Positions 35,005-47,173 of a stretch of DNA of 64,000 bases are shown here, one piece after another (within the stretch, counting starts at the first letter, position 1; each line of letters opens with the position of its first letter). The DNA is from Biomphalaria glabrata (lineage: Eukaryota > Mollusca > Gastropoda > Planorbidae), in the NCBI RefSeq assembly GCF_947242115.1, contig NC_074715.1, positions 47,951,086-48,015,085 on the forward strand, given 5' to 3'. Under the pieces are notes generated by a model. The model ran no database searches and was not told where the DNA came from. It saw only the letters and a program-made list of their open reading frames with translations. A program made the position numbers and the translations under genes.

Positions 35005-36045
35005 TTTCTCCCACATCCAATCTCGAATCAAGTAGAAATTTTAAACCATTGGTAATTAATTATTTTGTTTGGGGAAAGTATAATGCCGTTCTAAATTCTA
35101 AACTCTACTGGCCTTTGTCTCACACTGGACTGCTTCACCCACTGTGGACTCACAGTCGGCATTTCTCGCTGTTCTGATCTGTCTCGGACCGAATCGAAAA
35201 CCGCGTGATCCTGACACACCCGTTCTTGATATAGGGAGAATTTCAGACAAAGGTTCAAGAATGATTGTTTTCTTATATGAAGACAGTGCGAGAGATGAAA
35301 GTTTCAATTTGTTCGTATTTGGTCGTTGTTGACTGTCTCCCATTGTCAGTCGAGCCACCAGTTCATTATATTAATGCCTAGGTTATACAATTTACGTCTC
35401 TGATGTTTTCCCCTCTGTAATGTATTTCATTATATTCACTTTCTGTGCATTCAGCATGAAAGTATTCAACTTCAAGCTGATATTGCTAGTGTGTCACCAG
35501 TGTGCTTTTAGACCCATAAGCCAGCAAGTTTGTACACGTTATTTCTCCCACACTCAATCTCGGATCAAGCTGAAATTTTGCGCCATTATTTCTTTTACCT
35601 GACAACACAAGAATCAATAAGGAATATTAACCAATTAGTTAATTAACTATTGGTATCTCGAACGAAGGGAAAGAAATTGTACCTGACTGAAGTGGTGGTA
35701 TAAGCTGAGTTAGTCCCCTTTATAGGTCGCAGCTGTAAATTGTAATAAACAATATATAGGCCTACAATCTTCTCCAGTCATAAGTTTTACACTCCTCGGC
35801 CGGAGAAGCGTGACCTCCGTGACCCCATATCGAAGGTGCCGATAGGAGGCGAGAGTCAAGATTTCTAATTCAGGTTTTCTCCCTTTCTTTTTTTTGTACA
35901 AAGTTTTTAAAAAATCCAATTACGGTAAAATCCACCCAGATATCCCTTTCTATCCCCCCCCCCCTTTTCATCATTTTCCCAACTGGTCCAGATAGGATCA
36001 GAGCGTATGGAGAAAGCTAAAAACATGAAATAGCGCTAAAGAAAA
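35005..36045 (+). repeat. composite repeat R, copies 2 and partial
   Basis: A fragment of block 1 lies at about 35005-35080. A fuller block 1 is at 35537-35722 (ACCTGACAACACAAGAATCA, then GTCCCCTTT). Block 2 follows at 35920-36045 (CCCAACTGGTCCAGATAGGA, AGAAAGCTAAAAACATGAAA). The small open frames here have no domains. Confidence 0.5.
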
Positions 36046-36469
36046 ACAAATGGTAAAAATATTTCTAATGTCAGTCTAGATTTTAGATTGACTATACATT
36101 TAATTACATGACTGATTCAAACTAAGTGATAAAATTACACATCGTATAAGCTTTTTTTTTTTTTTCAAGTATTTTATTTAGGTCTTAGAAAGAAGTTAGA
36201 AACTTCAAAATAATGAAAACGTTTTGACTCGAAGCCAATTAGATTAGCTGGCTGTGGAGGTTAATGACGGCACGTCTAGCTAGTTTCATTTGGAAAACGA
36301 TTTTGTTTATATGACAAGGCTTAGGGCGTGGCCAGGTTATCGTGAGCGGGAAAGGAGGGATAAAGAATGTGTTTTTTTTTCTTTGCACACACACTCTCTT
36401 TCATCTACAATCATCAGAAAGCTCAAGTCAAAGAAAACATTCTTAAGTTGCCAGTTGGTCTTTAATAAT

Positions 36470-36840
36470 CTTATCTTATATAATACAAACGTTACTTCAA
36501 AAAAAGAAGATGATTACGTCCTACGCGTCATGCATTCAGTCATGCATATTAACCAATGACTTAAATTCTGCCAAGTCACTGGTTTTCCTGGTTAGCTCAG
36601 GCAACCCATTCCATGCCCTAATAGCACGAGGGAAGAAGGAGTATTTGTACAAATTTGTCCTAGCATATGGGATGTAGTATACGGATTTATCTTTGTGTCT
36701 TTCAGAGTATTTTATTACATTTTGTTTTTGTATTTGAAGATTATGGTTTAGTGTTTTATGTATAATTGCTACTTTACATTTAAGACTTCTAATTGCTACT
36801 TTATGTATATTTTCTCCTTCCTTTTATTTTATTGTTAAAA
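36470..36840 (-). mobile_element. LINE 3' end, inverted copy
   Basis: On the minus strand it reads like 45105-45490. A C-terminus like YKYSFFPRAIRAWNGLP is followed by a 3' UTR and a tail of TTATC/ATAAG repeats at the left end. It is 5'-truncated. Confidence 0.65.
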
Positions 36841-37160
36841 TAAGATAAGATAAGATAATTTTTATTGATCCAACTAAATGGAAATTCAGTTTGACTACAA
36901 TTGACAACCTCAGTGTAACTACTGTACAATAACAATATAGATGCAAATACGAACAACATTCACACACGAAACACATACACACTCATAACTCATAACGCTT
37001 TATGAATTAGACTTCTATGTACTTTTAGATGACGACAGATGATCTTGTAACACTCAGACCGAAAGTGGGATGAAGGAGTTTTTAAATCTTTCTGTTTTAG
37101 TCCTAATGGAAATTAAATCTTTCGAACAAATGGTTAAGACTTAGACTCGTACTTTTTAAT
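36841..37160 (-). mobile_element. second LINE tail (L2/CR1-like)
   Basis: The minus strand encodes RTKTERFKNSFIPLS, the usual C-terminal phrase of L2/CR1-type LINEs. It ends with GGATCAATAAAAATTATCTT and repeated ATCTT. It abuts the previous LINE tail, suggesting serial insertion. Confidence 0.5.
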
Positions 37161-37310
37161 AAACTTATTGCATTAGACAGGTCACGATTAGACTCGATTA
37201 ATCCCAGCAAACTCTTAAAAAATAAAGCCACTTACCTACATAACTCTATTTATATAACCAAACTCAACTCTTCTAAGTTTGAGGAAACATTTTCTCAGGT
37301 TAATAACAAC

Positions 37311-37661
37311 ATGGCGGCCTCCAGGTATAGGTCACTTCTTCAACTAATGAAACAATGGCCGGTTAAAGAGTTTAAAGGAAAAAGATCCAGTGATTTAGGA
37401 GACCAGATAAAGAAACAGATATTGACTAAATTTCCTCAAGGTGAAGCATCGACTGTCGATGAAAAAGAATGTGATAATTATTACAACAGCCTTGTAAGAA
37501 TTTCCAACGATGTTCACAAAAAGAAATGGGAAAGGCCAAAAATAACTAACGCATCTGGCGCCAACGAAGAAGAGTTGAGGAATGCATTGTATTCCGAAGA
37601 GGAAGAAGACAAACCTCTCATTGAGAGACTTAAGGCAACGATGTTTGCTAAAAGTAAATAA
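37311..37661 (+). CDS. UQCC2: UQCC2, complex III assembly factor
   Basis: The 116-residue protein starts MAASRYRSLLQLMKQWPV, against MAASRYRRFLKLCEEWPV in human UQCC2. It keeps the DLG, the CDxxYxSLxR segment and the KxxRP spacing, and is close to the human length of 126. UQCC2 (MNF1) acts with UQCC1 in the mitochondrial matrix to stabilise newly made cytochrome b during complex III assembly. The first ATG is in a good context (AACAACATGG), and an AATAAA lies at 37865-37870. The whole coding region is one exon, whereas vertebrate UQCC2 is split. A pyrimidine-rich ACATTTTCTCAG just upstream could be an acceptor for a 5' UTR exon. A recent retrocopy cannot be excluded, but the frame is intact. 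Confidence 0.88.
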   Translation: MAASRYRSLLQLMKQWPVKEFKGKRSSDLGDQIKKQILTKFPQGEASTVDEKECDNYYNSLVRISNDVHKKKWERPKITNASGANEEELRNALYSEEEEDKPLIERLKATMFAKSK

Positions 37662-40600
37662 CTGCATTAAGTAGCTCTAGATCCTTAATTAAATACTTAA
37701 AATACATGATGATGAATAATCACAGAATAATCATCAATCAATGATATGAAATTTATATGACTTACTCTAAGTCTTAGAATCTACAAGTTACATTACAATG
37801 TGACTTACAGTGACAATTAGTGATTTTTAATATTACGATTATTTGTGCTACACTTGAAGACTTCAATAAAAATAAATTTATATTAAAATGTATCAACATA
37901 AACATGACAAGATTTATGATATATTATCCTACAAGTCTAAAAGATACTTCTAAAAGATAGATAAAATCTACAAAGTTGATATGACTATTTTGGTATACAA
38001 ATGACAAAGAGCATGTTTCCCTGCCCCATCATGCAGGAAGTTTGGCAAGGACCATATCTTCATTTCTGAAGGAATGCCTAACCATTAAGTCAGATACCGA
38101 GATAGCCATCAAAACCCTAATAAGACATTGTCTTAAGTCTGAAGATAAAGGATTAGTGGAGTATTTCATATTGCTAAGCTGACACAGTTTTGACACATAT
38201 TTTGCCACATCAGATGCAGATATAATTTAAAATGACTTGAACCAAGTTTGAAGGAAATGTACTTCAGTTAGTACTTTTGTGTTTTTCAGTCATAATGAAA
38301 TGGTATTAAATTCTATAAAACAGTAATTAGCAGACTTTGATCATTTGTTTGTGATTGATTTTTTCAATAGCCAACATACTCAATTGCTTAGAATATTTTT
38401 TTTCTGGATCATTTAATGTATATAACAAACATATAAGATCGATAAACTAATGTATTGCAGAAATGAAATATATATATTTGCAATTGTAAAATCCTACTAA
38501 CATAAAAAAAAAAAACTGAAAAAAAAGTACTTTATCAACTAGATTCAGGGCTAAAGACGTAACTGTGCAGTCTATATTTACTGTTGTACCAAATTTCAAA
38601 ATTATACTGTATATATATTAAGGAATTTATGGAAGATTTTCTCCTTTTATTTCTTGTCCTCTGCATTCTTTCATGTCTACATGCTCTGGTCCATTTTTCT
38701 ATCCATTTAATGTTCCCTGTTTTAAAAAGCTAAGATTGCTTTTCTTTTGTCCTTTTTCTTGATAGGGTTTTTTGCTGATACCGGTACTTTTTTAAAAAAA
38801 TGAAAAAAATTTTTTTTTTTAATTTTCATCTGTGACTAAGAAAAGCAATATATATATAGAGAGAGAGAGTAGTGCAAATAGGCTTATTGGTTTAGCAGTA
38901 CTTTTTTTCCCCAACCAATCAGTTACTTTTGAATTTGATAATTTGAAAAACAAAACAACAAAAAAATTTGTAACTTTATACATATGTTGGTTCTTATATT
39001 TATTACTAAATTTATAGTTCGCATCACATTTTTTACGCTCCTGAAATCAAATATTTTCTCCTGGAAAACTCCTGAAATCCAAATCTCAGAATGGTGGGGG
39101 AACCCTGACATCAGCTATGTTGATTTTTTAGTTTTTCTTGAAACATTTTATCATACTATGTTTAAAAATATATTTGACTATACTGGTACAGATTTTTTAA
39201 AGTTGTCTATAGTCAAAAGATTATTATAGTATTCTCTATCTTTTATTGAATTAACTATAAAAATATCTTTGTTGATTCAATAATGAATCAATAGCTACTT
39301 AATTATTATTTTTACATTTCTAAATCACTTTTACTAAAAAAAAATATTAGTTTTATTCTGAATGGCATAGGAAAGAAAACACTTTGATGTGTCTATAGAA
39401 ATTAGGTAACTGGTACAGTATTTCTTTTGAAACTGTTAATTGTATGGTATATCTTCTAGCTAAAATTACTGCAATATTGTACAAACTACAAACTATTTAA
39501 AAATATTGATGCATAATGTATTTTAAGTTTGTTTGTTTAAATTAGAAAAAATATTTTTTGTTAAACTAGTTTATAATAATAGTGTTATTGTAAGCAATAA
39601 AATGTTTTAATGAATGACAATTTATTTTTCCTTGTTGGTTATCCTTAACCTACTTTTCAAAGATTGTAACCCAACTGTAACACAACTATTCTCAAATCCT
39701 TTTTCCAGTTTGAGCTTCTTGATAAGTAGCCAAGCAGTTAATGTCACTCATCCCAACCTCCTAAATTTTTCTTTTAATATTGCAAACATTGACTTGAGTT
39801 GTTTTGGAATACAGTAACTACAGGTGCTTATTTGATTTAAGTTAGTTAGCTCTGGCTAGCGCAAAACAACATTAGACTGATTTCTATTAAGCTCTTAAGT
39901 AATTAGTAATGACTTTGAAAGGTTGATGTAATTAGATTATTTAAATTTTAAAGCATATATCCTCCCATAAAAGTTATTAATTATAACAGCTAAATTTTCC
40001 AATAAACAAAGCAAGGTTGTAGAAAAAATGTGTGGATAGGCATTGACCTGGATAAGATGTTTGCCACGAATGAGTGACCCAAAAAAAAATAAAAAAAATT
40101 GAAAGAATTGATTAAACATTCAGTAATATTTAAAATTAAACAGTGATCACATGATAAATATTGAACACTAAAACAAAAAGACATTTGGAGTACTAAGAAC
40201 TTGTAGTGTTTGAACAAATGGATTGACCATGACTGTTACAATAACTACTGGGGTATGCAAAAGTTAGACTGAATCAAAAAAAAAATTAAATTTGGAGGAT
40301 ATATCCCAAGGATTAGTGCTAGCATCTAGTACATTGAAATGTTCCTTTTGTCATTTCACTGAGTGCAAGTTTTAAAACTTAAAAACTTTTCCTGTTTTTC
40401 CATTGGTATTGAAAAAATAAAATGTATCCTGTCTTCTTGTTATTAATTTTGTTTTTTGAAACAAAGGGAAATAACCAACACAAAGTGGAAAATAAAATTG
40501 GTATAATGTAACTTTCAGTTACGATTCTTGAATTTCTACATTATATACAAAATTTCGTAAGATAAAAAAATATATTTAAAAAATTTGCTTCACATGCATA

Positions 40601-41856
40601 GACTAATTGATCTTCACGATTCATGCATGAGTGAAGTTCCATTACAAACGTATGCCTAATTTTTTGTATACAGTATTCACATGACACTCCAAAGTAGAAG
40701 TACACCTATATATTTATTTTAACGTTTTGGTATGCCTTACAAATCGCATTGTGGTACATATAGGACATATAGCTTACATGAAAACAAAGACACTTTATTT
40801 CAGTTTCATATATATAGAACAGCCCATTTTGTTTTCTTTCTGAATGCTTGTAGGATGTGTGGTAGCCAGATGTGACAGATAATTCAAGCATGATACAGAC
40901 ACTACACTTCACGTAACGTATACTTAGCTACTATATCCTATATAAAGTTTGGTGCTATTTAAGCACAGCATCAGATAGTACACGACCTATGAATAAAATG
41001 AGCTTTAAATCTTTATAATTTTTTTTTTCAAACACCTTTAAATTCACAATATTATAAGTGTGTGTGAAAGTGTTTCTTTTAATCGTGGGATTGGTGTGTG
41101 TGGGGGTGGAAGCATGAGTTAACCCTAAGCGAAAAGGAAGTTGGAGCCAATGATACTGAGAAGCTCAATAAAAAGAGCATTCCAGTGGCGAAAAGTATAC
41201 CAAGTAATTAATGGGCCAGCACAACGACCAAGAGGCGAGTGAAGTTAGAACTTAAACCCACAAAGTAATAAATACTTTTTTTACTTACGTAACAGTAGTC
41301 GAAAATTGGACCTTTGGTGTTGGTAGTAAATTACTATATCGTCTACCGATGCTTCGCGCATTTTAAAGTAGTTTAGTATATATTTTAAGATTTTAAACGT
41401 AAAATGGATCTGTCTACAAGAACGGTATGATAACTAAACACACAAAAACACACTGTGTTTATTATCTTAAACTTATCATGACAATTCTGTTAAGAGACAT
41501 GTTCAAAGTGTTGTTCAGTATTCTAGACTAGGCATAAATATGGCAATACGACCCATACGGGTTAGAAAGTAATCCAAACTTTACATTATAAGTCTGTCAA
41601 GAGACAAACCGATGAGGTCAAGAGGTCAATCTTAAAACATCACTATAAAAGAAAGTGCTAAAGAAGCTCGGTATTATTTTATTGGTCAACACAATGACCT
41701 CACCCACTGACCTTTAACCCGACTAAATAACAAAGTAAAATAAAGTAAAACCTTTAAAAAAATTTATTTGGTCCAATATGTTGGATCAATATTTCAATGG
41801 GTATTTAATACAATATAGGTAATCAATAATGCTCAGTAAGCATTCATAAGTATTTG
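37662..41856. other. AT-rich intergenic, no gene seen
   Basis: About 4.2 kb between UQCC2 and P450 gene A. It has poly-A/T runs and an AG run near 38861. No frame in it shows a recognised domain. A plus-strand AATAAA at 37865-37870 closes UQCC2, and a minus-strand AATAAA at 41763-41768 serves gene A. Confidence 0.45.
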
Positions 41857-43790
41857 TTAATTAGCGATTTTTCTGTTCTGGAATTTTACCCACAATCCAT
41901 CCATGGCTCTGGTCTGTATTTTGCTCAACTTCGCGGGGTAGACGGTCTTAGAGCAAGGGACGGGCGTTAGGTTTTGTAATATCGTCGCCAGGGCAATTTT
42001 AAGTTCTAGCAGTGCGAGTCTCATCCCAATACAGTTACGTGGGCCTTGACCGAAAGGCAAGAATGCCATTGGGTGACGGTTAACCTTGTTCTCAGGGCTG
42101 AATCGCTCAGGGTCAAACTTTTCAGGTTCTGGAAAAATTTCGGGGTCAGTCTGGATAGCGTAAGTAGGGATGATTACAGCCATGTCTTTGGGGAAATGGA
42201 CGCCCTGGATCTGTATGTCCTCCACACATTGTCTGCTGATGAATATCCCCGGGGGCGTCAGCCGGATGGACTCATTGATGCACATGTCCAGGTAGGTCAG
42301 CGTCTGGACTTTGTCGTAGTCAGGAATGTCCTTGCCACATTTGGCATCCACCTCCGCCTGGACTTTTTCACAACATTCCGGATGCATGGCCAGATGGAAG
42401 AGCGTAAAGGACAAAGCTGTGGCAATGGTGTCGAAGCCAGCAAAAAGAAAGATGATAGCTTGGCTCTGTTAAAATAATAACAAAAATATGTCCAATCCAG
42501 TAATTACTTAGGTTTAAGTCTTAAAGTGTTTTCTCTTCTTTTTCGTAAAGTAGTATAATTATAATCTCGTCATAGTGCTTAAAAACTCCTAAAATGTAAC
42601 ATAAATAAATAAAGTATTTTAACAAAGGATAAGAATTCTTAATACATCCGCTATTTTAAAAGAATATTTGATTCCGGAACTTTTTAAAGAATTCATTTCT
42701 TTCATCATTCCATCCAAACAATGTTCTTAATATAAAAAGCTGTTTCAAAAGATACCTAGTCTCACTATAGATTAAGTTATTGAGGGAATACCATCCATTC
42801 ATTATATATTTGCCATGTACTTTCAGAGTGAAACTTTTAAAAGCAGCCCTAAAAACAATGTTTGTTTCTCTCTTGGTTGGCATTTTTTAGCTATTAAAGT
42901 TGTTATACACACTAAAGGCCTGATGCGAACATTCTTTTAAGTAATTACTTAGATAATTATTTAGTGATTATTTAATATTACAGACTCGATGATAAATGAT
43001 AATTGGCTTAGAAAGTAATGATTATTACAAGCAGTTATATATTTCTTAGTAAACACTCTTATGCTTACATGTATTTCCGATCTAGTGAGGTCCTTGCCAC
43101 TGGCCTGACCAGCTTCCGTCTCTGCGTTCATCACCAGGTCAATAAAGTCGTTGACCTTGTTTTTCTTGTCATCGTGTTTCCTCTCTTCAATGATCTGATC
43201 AATGACCTGGGCGAGGTACTCCATAGATTTCTTTGGCAGCATGTGGAAACCCAGCTTGGCCAGAATGCCAGAAAGCGCCGGCAAGAACCAGACCACGAAG
43301 AAGACGATACGATTTCCATTCATTACTTTGTTAGCTTCGACAGCGAATTCGTTCTTGGGATCTTTGAGCGTGTTGATGTCCAGGCCGAACCCAGTGCTGG
43401 CGATGACATCCAGGGTAAAGCAGGAACTGATCTCTCGCAGCTCAACATCTTCACCGGTTTCCTGTAGATGTTGCAAATTTTCCAGCAAAATCTTCGCGTT
43501 CTTTTCAACATGAGAAGCCATTCTTTTTATTCGCCCAGAACTAAACGTAGGGGAGATTATGCTTCTGACACGCTTCCAGTGATCTCCCCTTAAGCTGAGC
43601 AGGTTGTCGTGGAAAGGAGGTTCGAAGTCCAGGAATGAGTAATGGTCAACAAAATGGTTAAAATTTTTAATTAGGATATCTTTGACCATGTCCAAATCCT
43701 TGACCACAATAACTGGTCTTCGAGCGTCAAACCATCCATAGACCTGATTAGAAAAAGCAAATGATGAATAATTAAAAATTTAAGCAGACA

Positions 43791-43843
<53 letters not shown>

Positions 43844-44214
43844 CAAAGGTTAAGTTAGGAGCACCATAGAACGTAACAATCTAAACTTATATATGTCATT
43901 TACCAACAATTAGACTTATCCTTTTAAATTTACATTTAAACATAATTTTTATATTTTAAATTTGACATGTGCACTCTATAAAACGTTTCAGCAATTAGAC
44001 TTACCTTTTTCTCTTTATACTTGTTATAGAAAACTTTCTGAACTTCGAACATGCCGTGCTTCATGGCCAGATCAAAGTTTCCCACTATCCACCGTGGCTG
44101 CGGGTGATCGATTCCCAATTTTTTAAAGACTTGGTGGTGAGCAGACATGTACTTGACGAAGAGAGCGACGAGCAGGAGCAACACTGCCCCTAGGATGACC
44201 AGTGTGCACAGCAT
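41857..44214 (-). CDS. cytochrome P450 gene A (CYP3A-like), three exons
   Basis: The exons are 44005-44214 (70 codons), 43069-43743 (225 codons) and 41857-42465 (203 codons with stop). They give about 497 residues, normal for a microsomal P450. All introns are phase 0 with GT-AG borders (AAAAAG|GTAAGT, ctaatcag|GTC, ACAT|GTAAGC, ttaacag|AGC). The N-terminus is a hydrophobic ER signal-anchor (LVILGAVLLLLVALFV). Exon 3 has the I-helix oxygen motif AGFDT, the K-helix ExxR in NESIR, FDPERF, and the haem-binding FGQGPRNCIG with its Cys ligand. The sequence resembles vertebrate CYP3A and P450 clan 3, which oxidise lipophilic xenobiotics and steroids with NADPH-P450 reductase. The actual substrate is unknown. 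A TATTTAAAG box lies about 70 bp upstream. Confidence 0.92.
43797..43840. repeat. AT microsatellite in intron 1 of gene A
   Basis: About 44 bp of AT repeats just upstream of exon 2. Gene B has an AT run at the same relative place, where LTR element 2 inserted. Confidence 0.9.
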
Positions 44215-44284
44215 TGTCTTGGACTTTTATCTCCTGATGTGTCTCTGACCTGTCGATTAGGACATAACTTTGTAGCGGATGTGC

Positions 44285-44306
44285 TTTAAATAAAGTCACT
44301 AGTTCA
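44285..44306 (-). promoter_or_regulatory. TATA-like box and possible nuclear-receptor site of gene A
   Basis: On the minus strand TTTATTTAAAG lies about 70 bp before the start codon. Next to it is a pair of hexamers, AAGTCA-CT-AGTTCA on the plus strand, resembling a DR2 nuclear-receptor element with one mismatch. This would fit xenobiotic induction but is only a sequence resemblance. Confidence 0.3.
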
Positions 44307-44828
44307 CAGTGGAATAGAGGATTATAGACCAATCAGTGAATTCTCTCCTGTACAACTTACAGCGTATATGATTCCAAAGTGATCTCCCTTTCCCACAAAG
44401 CACAGCTAGTGTTACATTCAGTGATCCAAAAGAAATAGAAGTATGTCTTATTTACTCAATTAATAGATATCCGAAGGTCGGAGGGCAGAAGGCTTCACAG
44501 AAACACGATTTCAAAAGGGTTGACAATTGTATGCATATTCAGACAATTTGATAATAAAGCAGAAGAGAGCAACAAGGCTAACACATTATCTCAGCGATCC
44601 AGTTATATCTAGATCAAACTAGACTCTTTACACACAGCGTTCATAAGTAAACACGTGTGTCTGTACATTGGCCTAACAGTTCAGCTTTAAATCTGTCACA
44701 AATTCCCACAAACTGTTAAAGAAACTAAAACAAAACTTAACGTACACAAGAAACACATTAAACTTTAAACCTAAACATTTGTCAAAGTTTAGATATTAAG
44801 GCCAAGTTCTAGGTTGCTTGAATATAAT

Positions 44829-44985
44829 ATGGATGGATTGTTGGTATGCGCTTCTGGCTGTCGTCGCGATGGTCCCGAGTTCAAATCCTGTCATATTAAT
44901 CCCCTGCTGTCAAACAGAAGCTTAGGACTTGGACGCAATCATCTTCATATTTGTAGGGACTGTCAAAGCGTAGAATAAAGAACAA
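44829..44985 (+). mobile_element. SINE family A, diverged
   Basis: The A-box side is degraded, but GATGGTCCCGAGTTCAAATC and the later CTTAGGACTTGGACGCAATC match the family body. Confidence 0.55.
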
Positions 44986-45104
44986 AGCAACAAATGTCTC
45001 AATTTATTTTTACAAGGAGTTATTTTTATTTAAATAATACATTATATGACTTAAAGATTCTTGAATTTGTGACTTCCGAATTTTTACTCTTTGACGATAC
45101 AGTG

Positions 45105-45490
45105 GATTAAAGATTTTCTGATAGGGAGAGAACAAACTGTAATCATAAATGGCTCTAAATCAACACCAATAACAGGACAGAAGTCTTAAAAGTAAAGTAG
45201 CAATTATACATAAAACACTGAACCATAATCTTCAAAAACAAAATGTAATAAAATACTCAGAAAGACACAAAGATATGAGTACATTCACCGTTCCTTATGC
45301 TAGGACAAATTTGTACAAAAACTCCTTCTTCCCTAGTGCTATTAGAGCATGGAATGGGTTGCCTGAGCCAGCCAGGAAAGCCAGTGACTTGGCAGAATTT
45401 AGGTCATTGGTTAATATGCATGACTGAATGCATGAAGCGTAGGACGTAATCATCTTCTTTTTTTTAAATAACGTCTGTATTATATAAGAT
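45105..45490 (+). mobile_element. LINE remnant with internal deletion and ATAAG tail
   Basis: It begins with an RT fragment (WIKDFLIGREQTVIINGSKS) and then jumps to the C-terminus (YARTNLYKNSFFPSAIRAWN, GLPEPARKASD). It ends in a 3' UTR and ATAAG repeats. The reverse transcriptase core is missing. Confidence 0.7.
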
Positions 45491-45600
45491 AAGAGATGAG
45501 AGAGAGAAAGAGAGAAGAGAAAGAAGAAAGAGAGAGAATGATAAGAGACTGAGAAAGAGAGAAAGATACAAAGAGAGATGAGATAGAGAAGAAAAAACAA
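45491..45600. repeat. GA-rich microsatellite
   Basis: AGAGAGAAAGAGAGAAGAG simple sequence following the LINE tail. Confidence 0.88.
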
Positions 45601-46426
45601 CAGCAACAACAACACTGACCAGTTATCTCTGCATTCCTATGAAGGACATGATCCTGACTCACAACCCCGATGAATTAGAAGCCATTTTATTTGATGTTTC
45701 AGTGAGTAGACTAGAACATCAAGACGTTTTGAATAAATCTCTTCACGTCTTGATTATAAGACAATTAAAACATTTTTAGTTACAAACCTTCAATAGTAGG
45801 CCTACTCTTTAAGTGCTGAGCATTAGGAAATACACTAATAGAAAATGAAACCTGACTCAATAAAGCGGGTATCCATGGAATCTGGTCAAGGCGTTTTCAT
45901 TCATCATTGCTAATTATAACTCACTGTGCAAGCTACCTGGTCTCGGCCACAGAGATAGGGACGGGCGATGTGTACTTTGTAAGAACCTTGCCCCACATAT
46001 TGGTTTCTCCCCCATTGTTTGCCATATTATAGTAACCCTAGTTTCAATCTTTTAACTTAGTACAGATAAGTCACAATAGGTTTACATTCAAACATTGTAT
46101 AATCCAAACAAGTCTACAATTGGCTGTTTTACAATGTGTCTACAAATCAGCAACAATACCACGTTTATGGAGGTATACACTGGTTTCTGCTAAGTACAAC
46201 CCTATGTGGCACTATTAAATGGTTATATTTCTCATTCTGGCAATACTAATGCCAGAGAATTCAGAGAACTTGCCAGTTTGTTTATAAAATGCAAGAAAAA
46301 TATAAAAATACTTTAAAACACCCTTATATTAAGTGTAATAGTATCAATTAATTTGAATCATTCAAGTAATAAAATTTGTAATAGATCTTGACTAACAATA
46401 ATAAATCTAGAAATATTTTGACCACT
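45601..46426. other. spacer, no gene seen
   Basis: AT-rich DNA between P450 genes A and B with no supported feature. Confidence 0.4.
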
Positions 46427-46925
46427 TGTTTTTTGTTTAGCGCAATTTCATGCTTTGAGTTTTCTCAATGCGCTATGTCGGTTGGGAAGGGGAGAAAGAA
46501 AGGCGTATCTGGGTGAATGTTACCGTGGTAGCTTTTTACATGCAATTTATAAAAAACAAAGTTATACGCCTTGAAATCGAATCAAGCCTCTTCAAGCCAC
46601 TACACTAACCACTGTGCCATCAAAGTGCTTATGAAAACATAAAAGATTTATAGTTATCTACCGGAATTGTTGGTTTCAAACTTTGAAGCGACGACCCAAT
46701 TCTCTACACAAACTTTAAAGGGGACTAATTCAACTTATACCACCACATCTGTGAAGTACAACTTCTTTTCCTTGTTCGATACCAAACAAAATAATTAATT
46801 ACCAAAAGTTAATTAAAAAAAAAATTGATTCTTTTTTTGTCAGACAAAAAAAAATTATTGTGCAAGATTGCACTTGTCCTGAGAGTGGATGTGGAAGAAA
46901 TAACGTTTACAAATTTTTTGCAAGT
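46427..46925 (-). repeat. composite repeat R, fullest copy, with tRNA-like head
   Basis: Read on the minus strand: block 1 (46925 to 46700), then a tRNA-like segment (46650 to 46560; GTGGTTAGTGTAGTGG as an A box, GATTCGATTTC as a B box), then block 2 (46555 to 46427; GCGCATTGAGAAAACTC, GCATGAAATTGCGCTAA). It suggests block 2 is a SINE body coupled to block 1. Confidence 0.5.
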
Positions 46926-47173
46926 GACAGACGAGTTGATATGAGCTTTGTAATTAAAATGTAAGCTACTTTTTACTCTATTCTGCTATACAATGATGTT
47001 TTTTTTTTTTCAACAGTTATCACTTCTACTCACACTGTCAATGATTATATTACTACTGACCTAAAGGAGCTATAATCTGTACATTTAGTCTCTTGGTGAA
47101 TTTGAGTACTGCTTCCTTCACTTAACATTCCTATTTTTAACTCCCTTGACATATTATAGAAATAGCTAAATAT

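Noticed and set aside
43018-43513. Plus frames opposite P450 exon 2
   Set aside because: Shadows of the conserved P450 coding strand. The same shadows appear opposite gene B.
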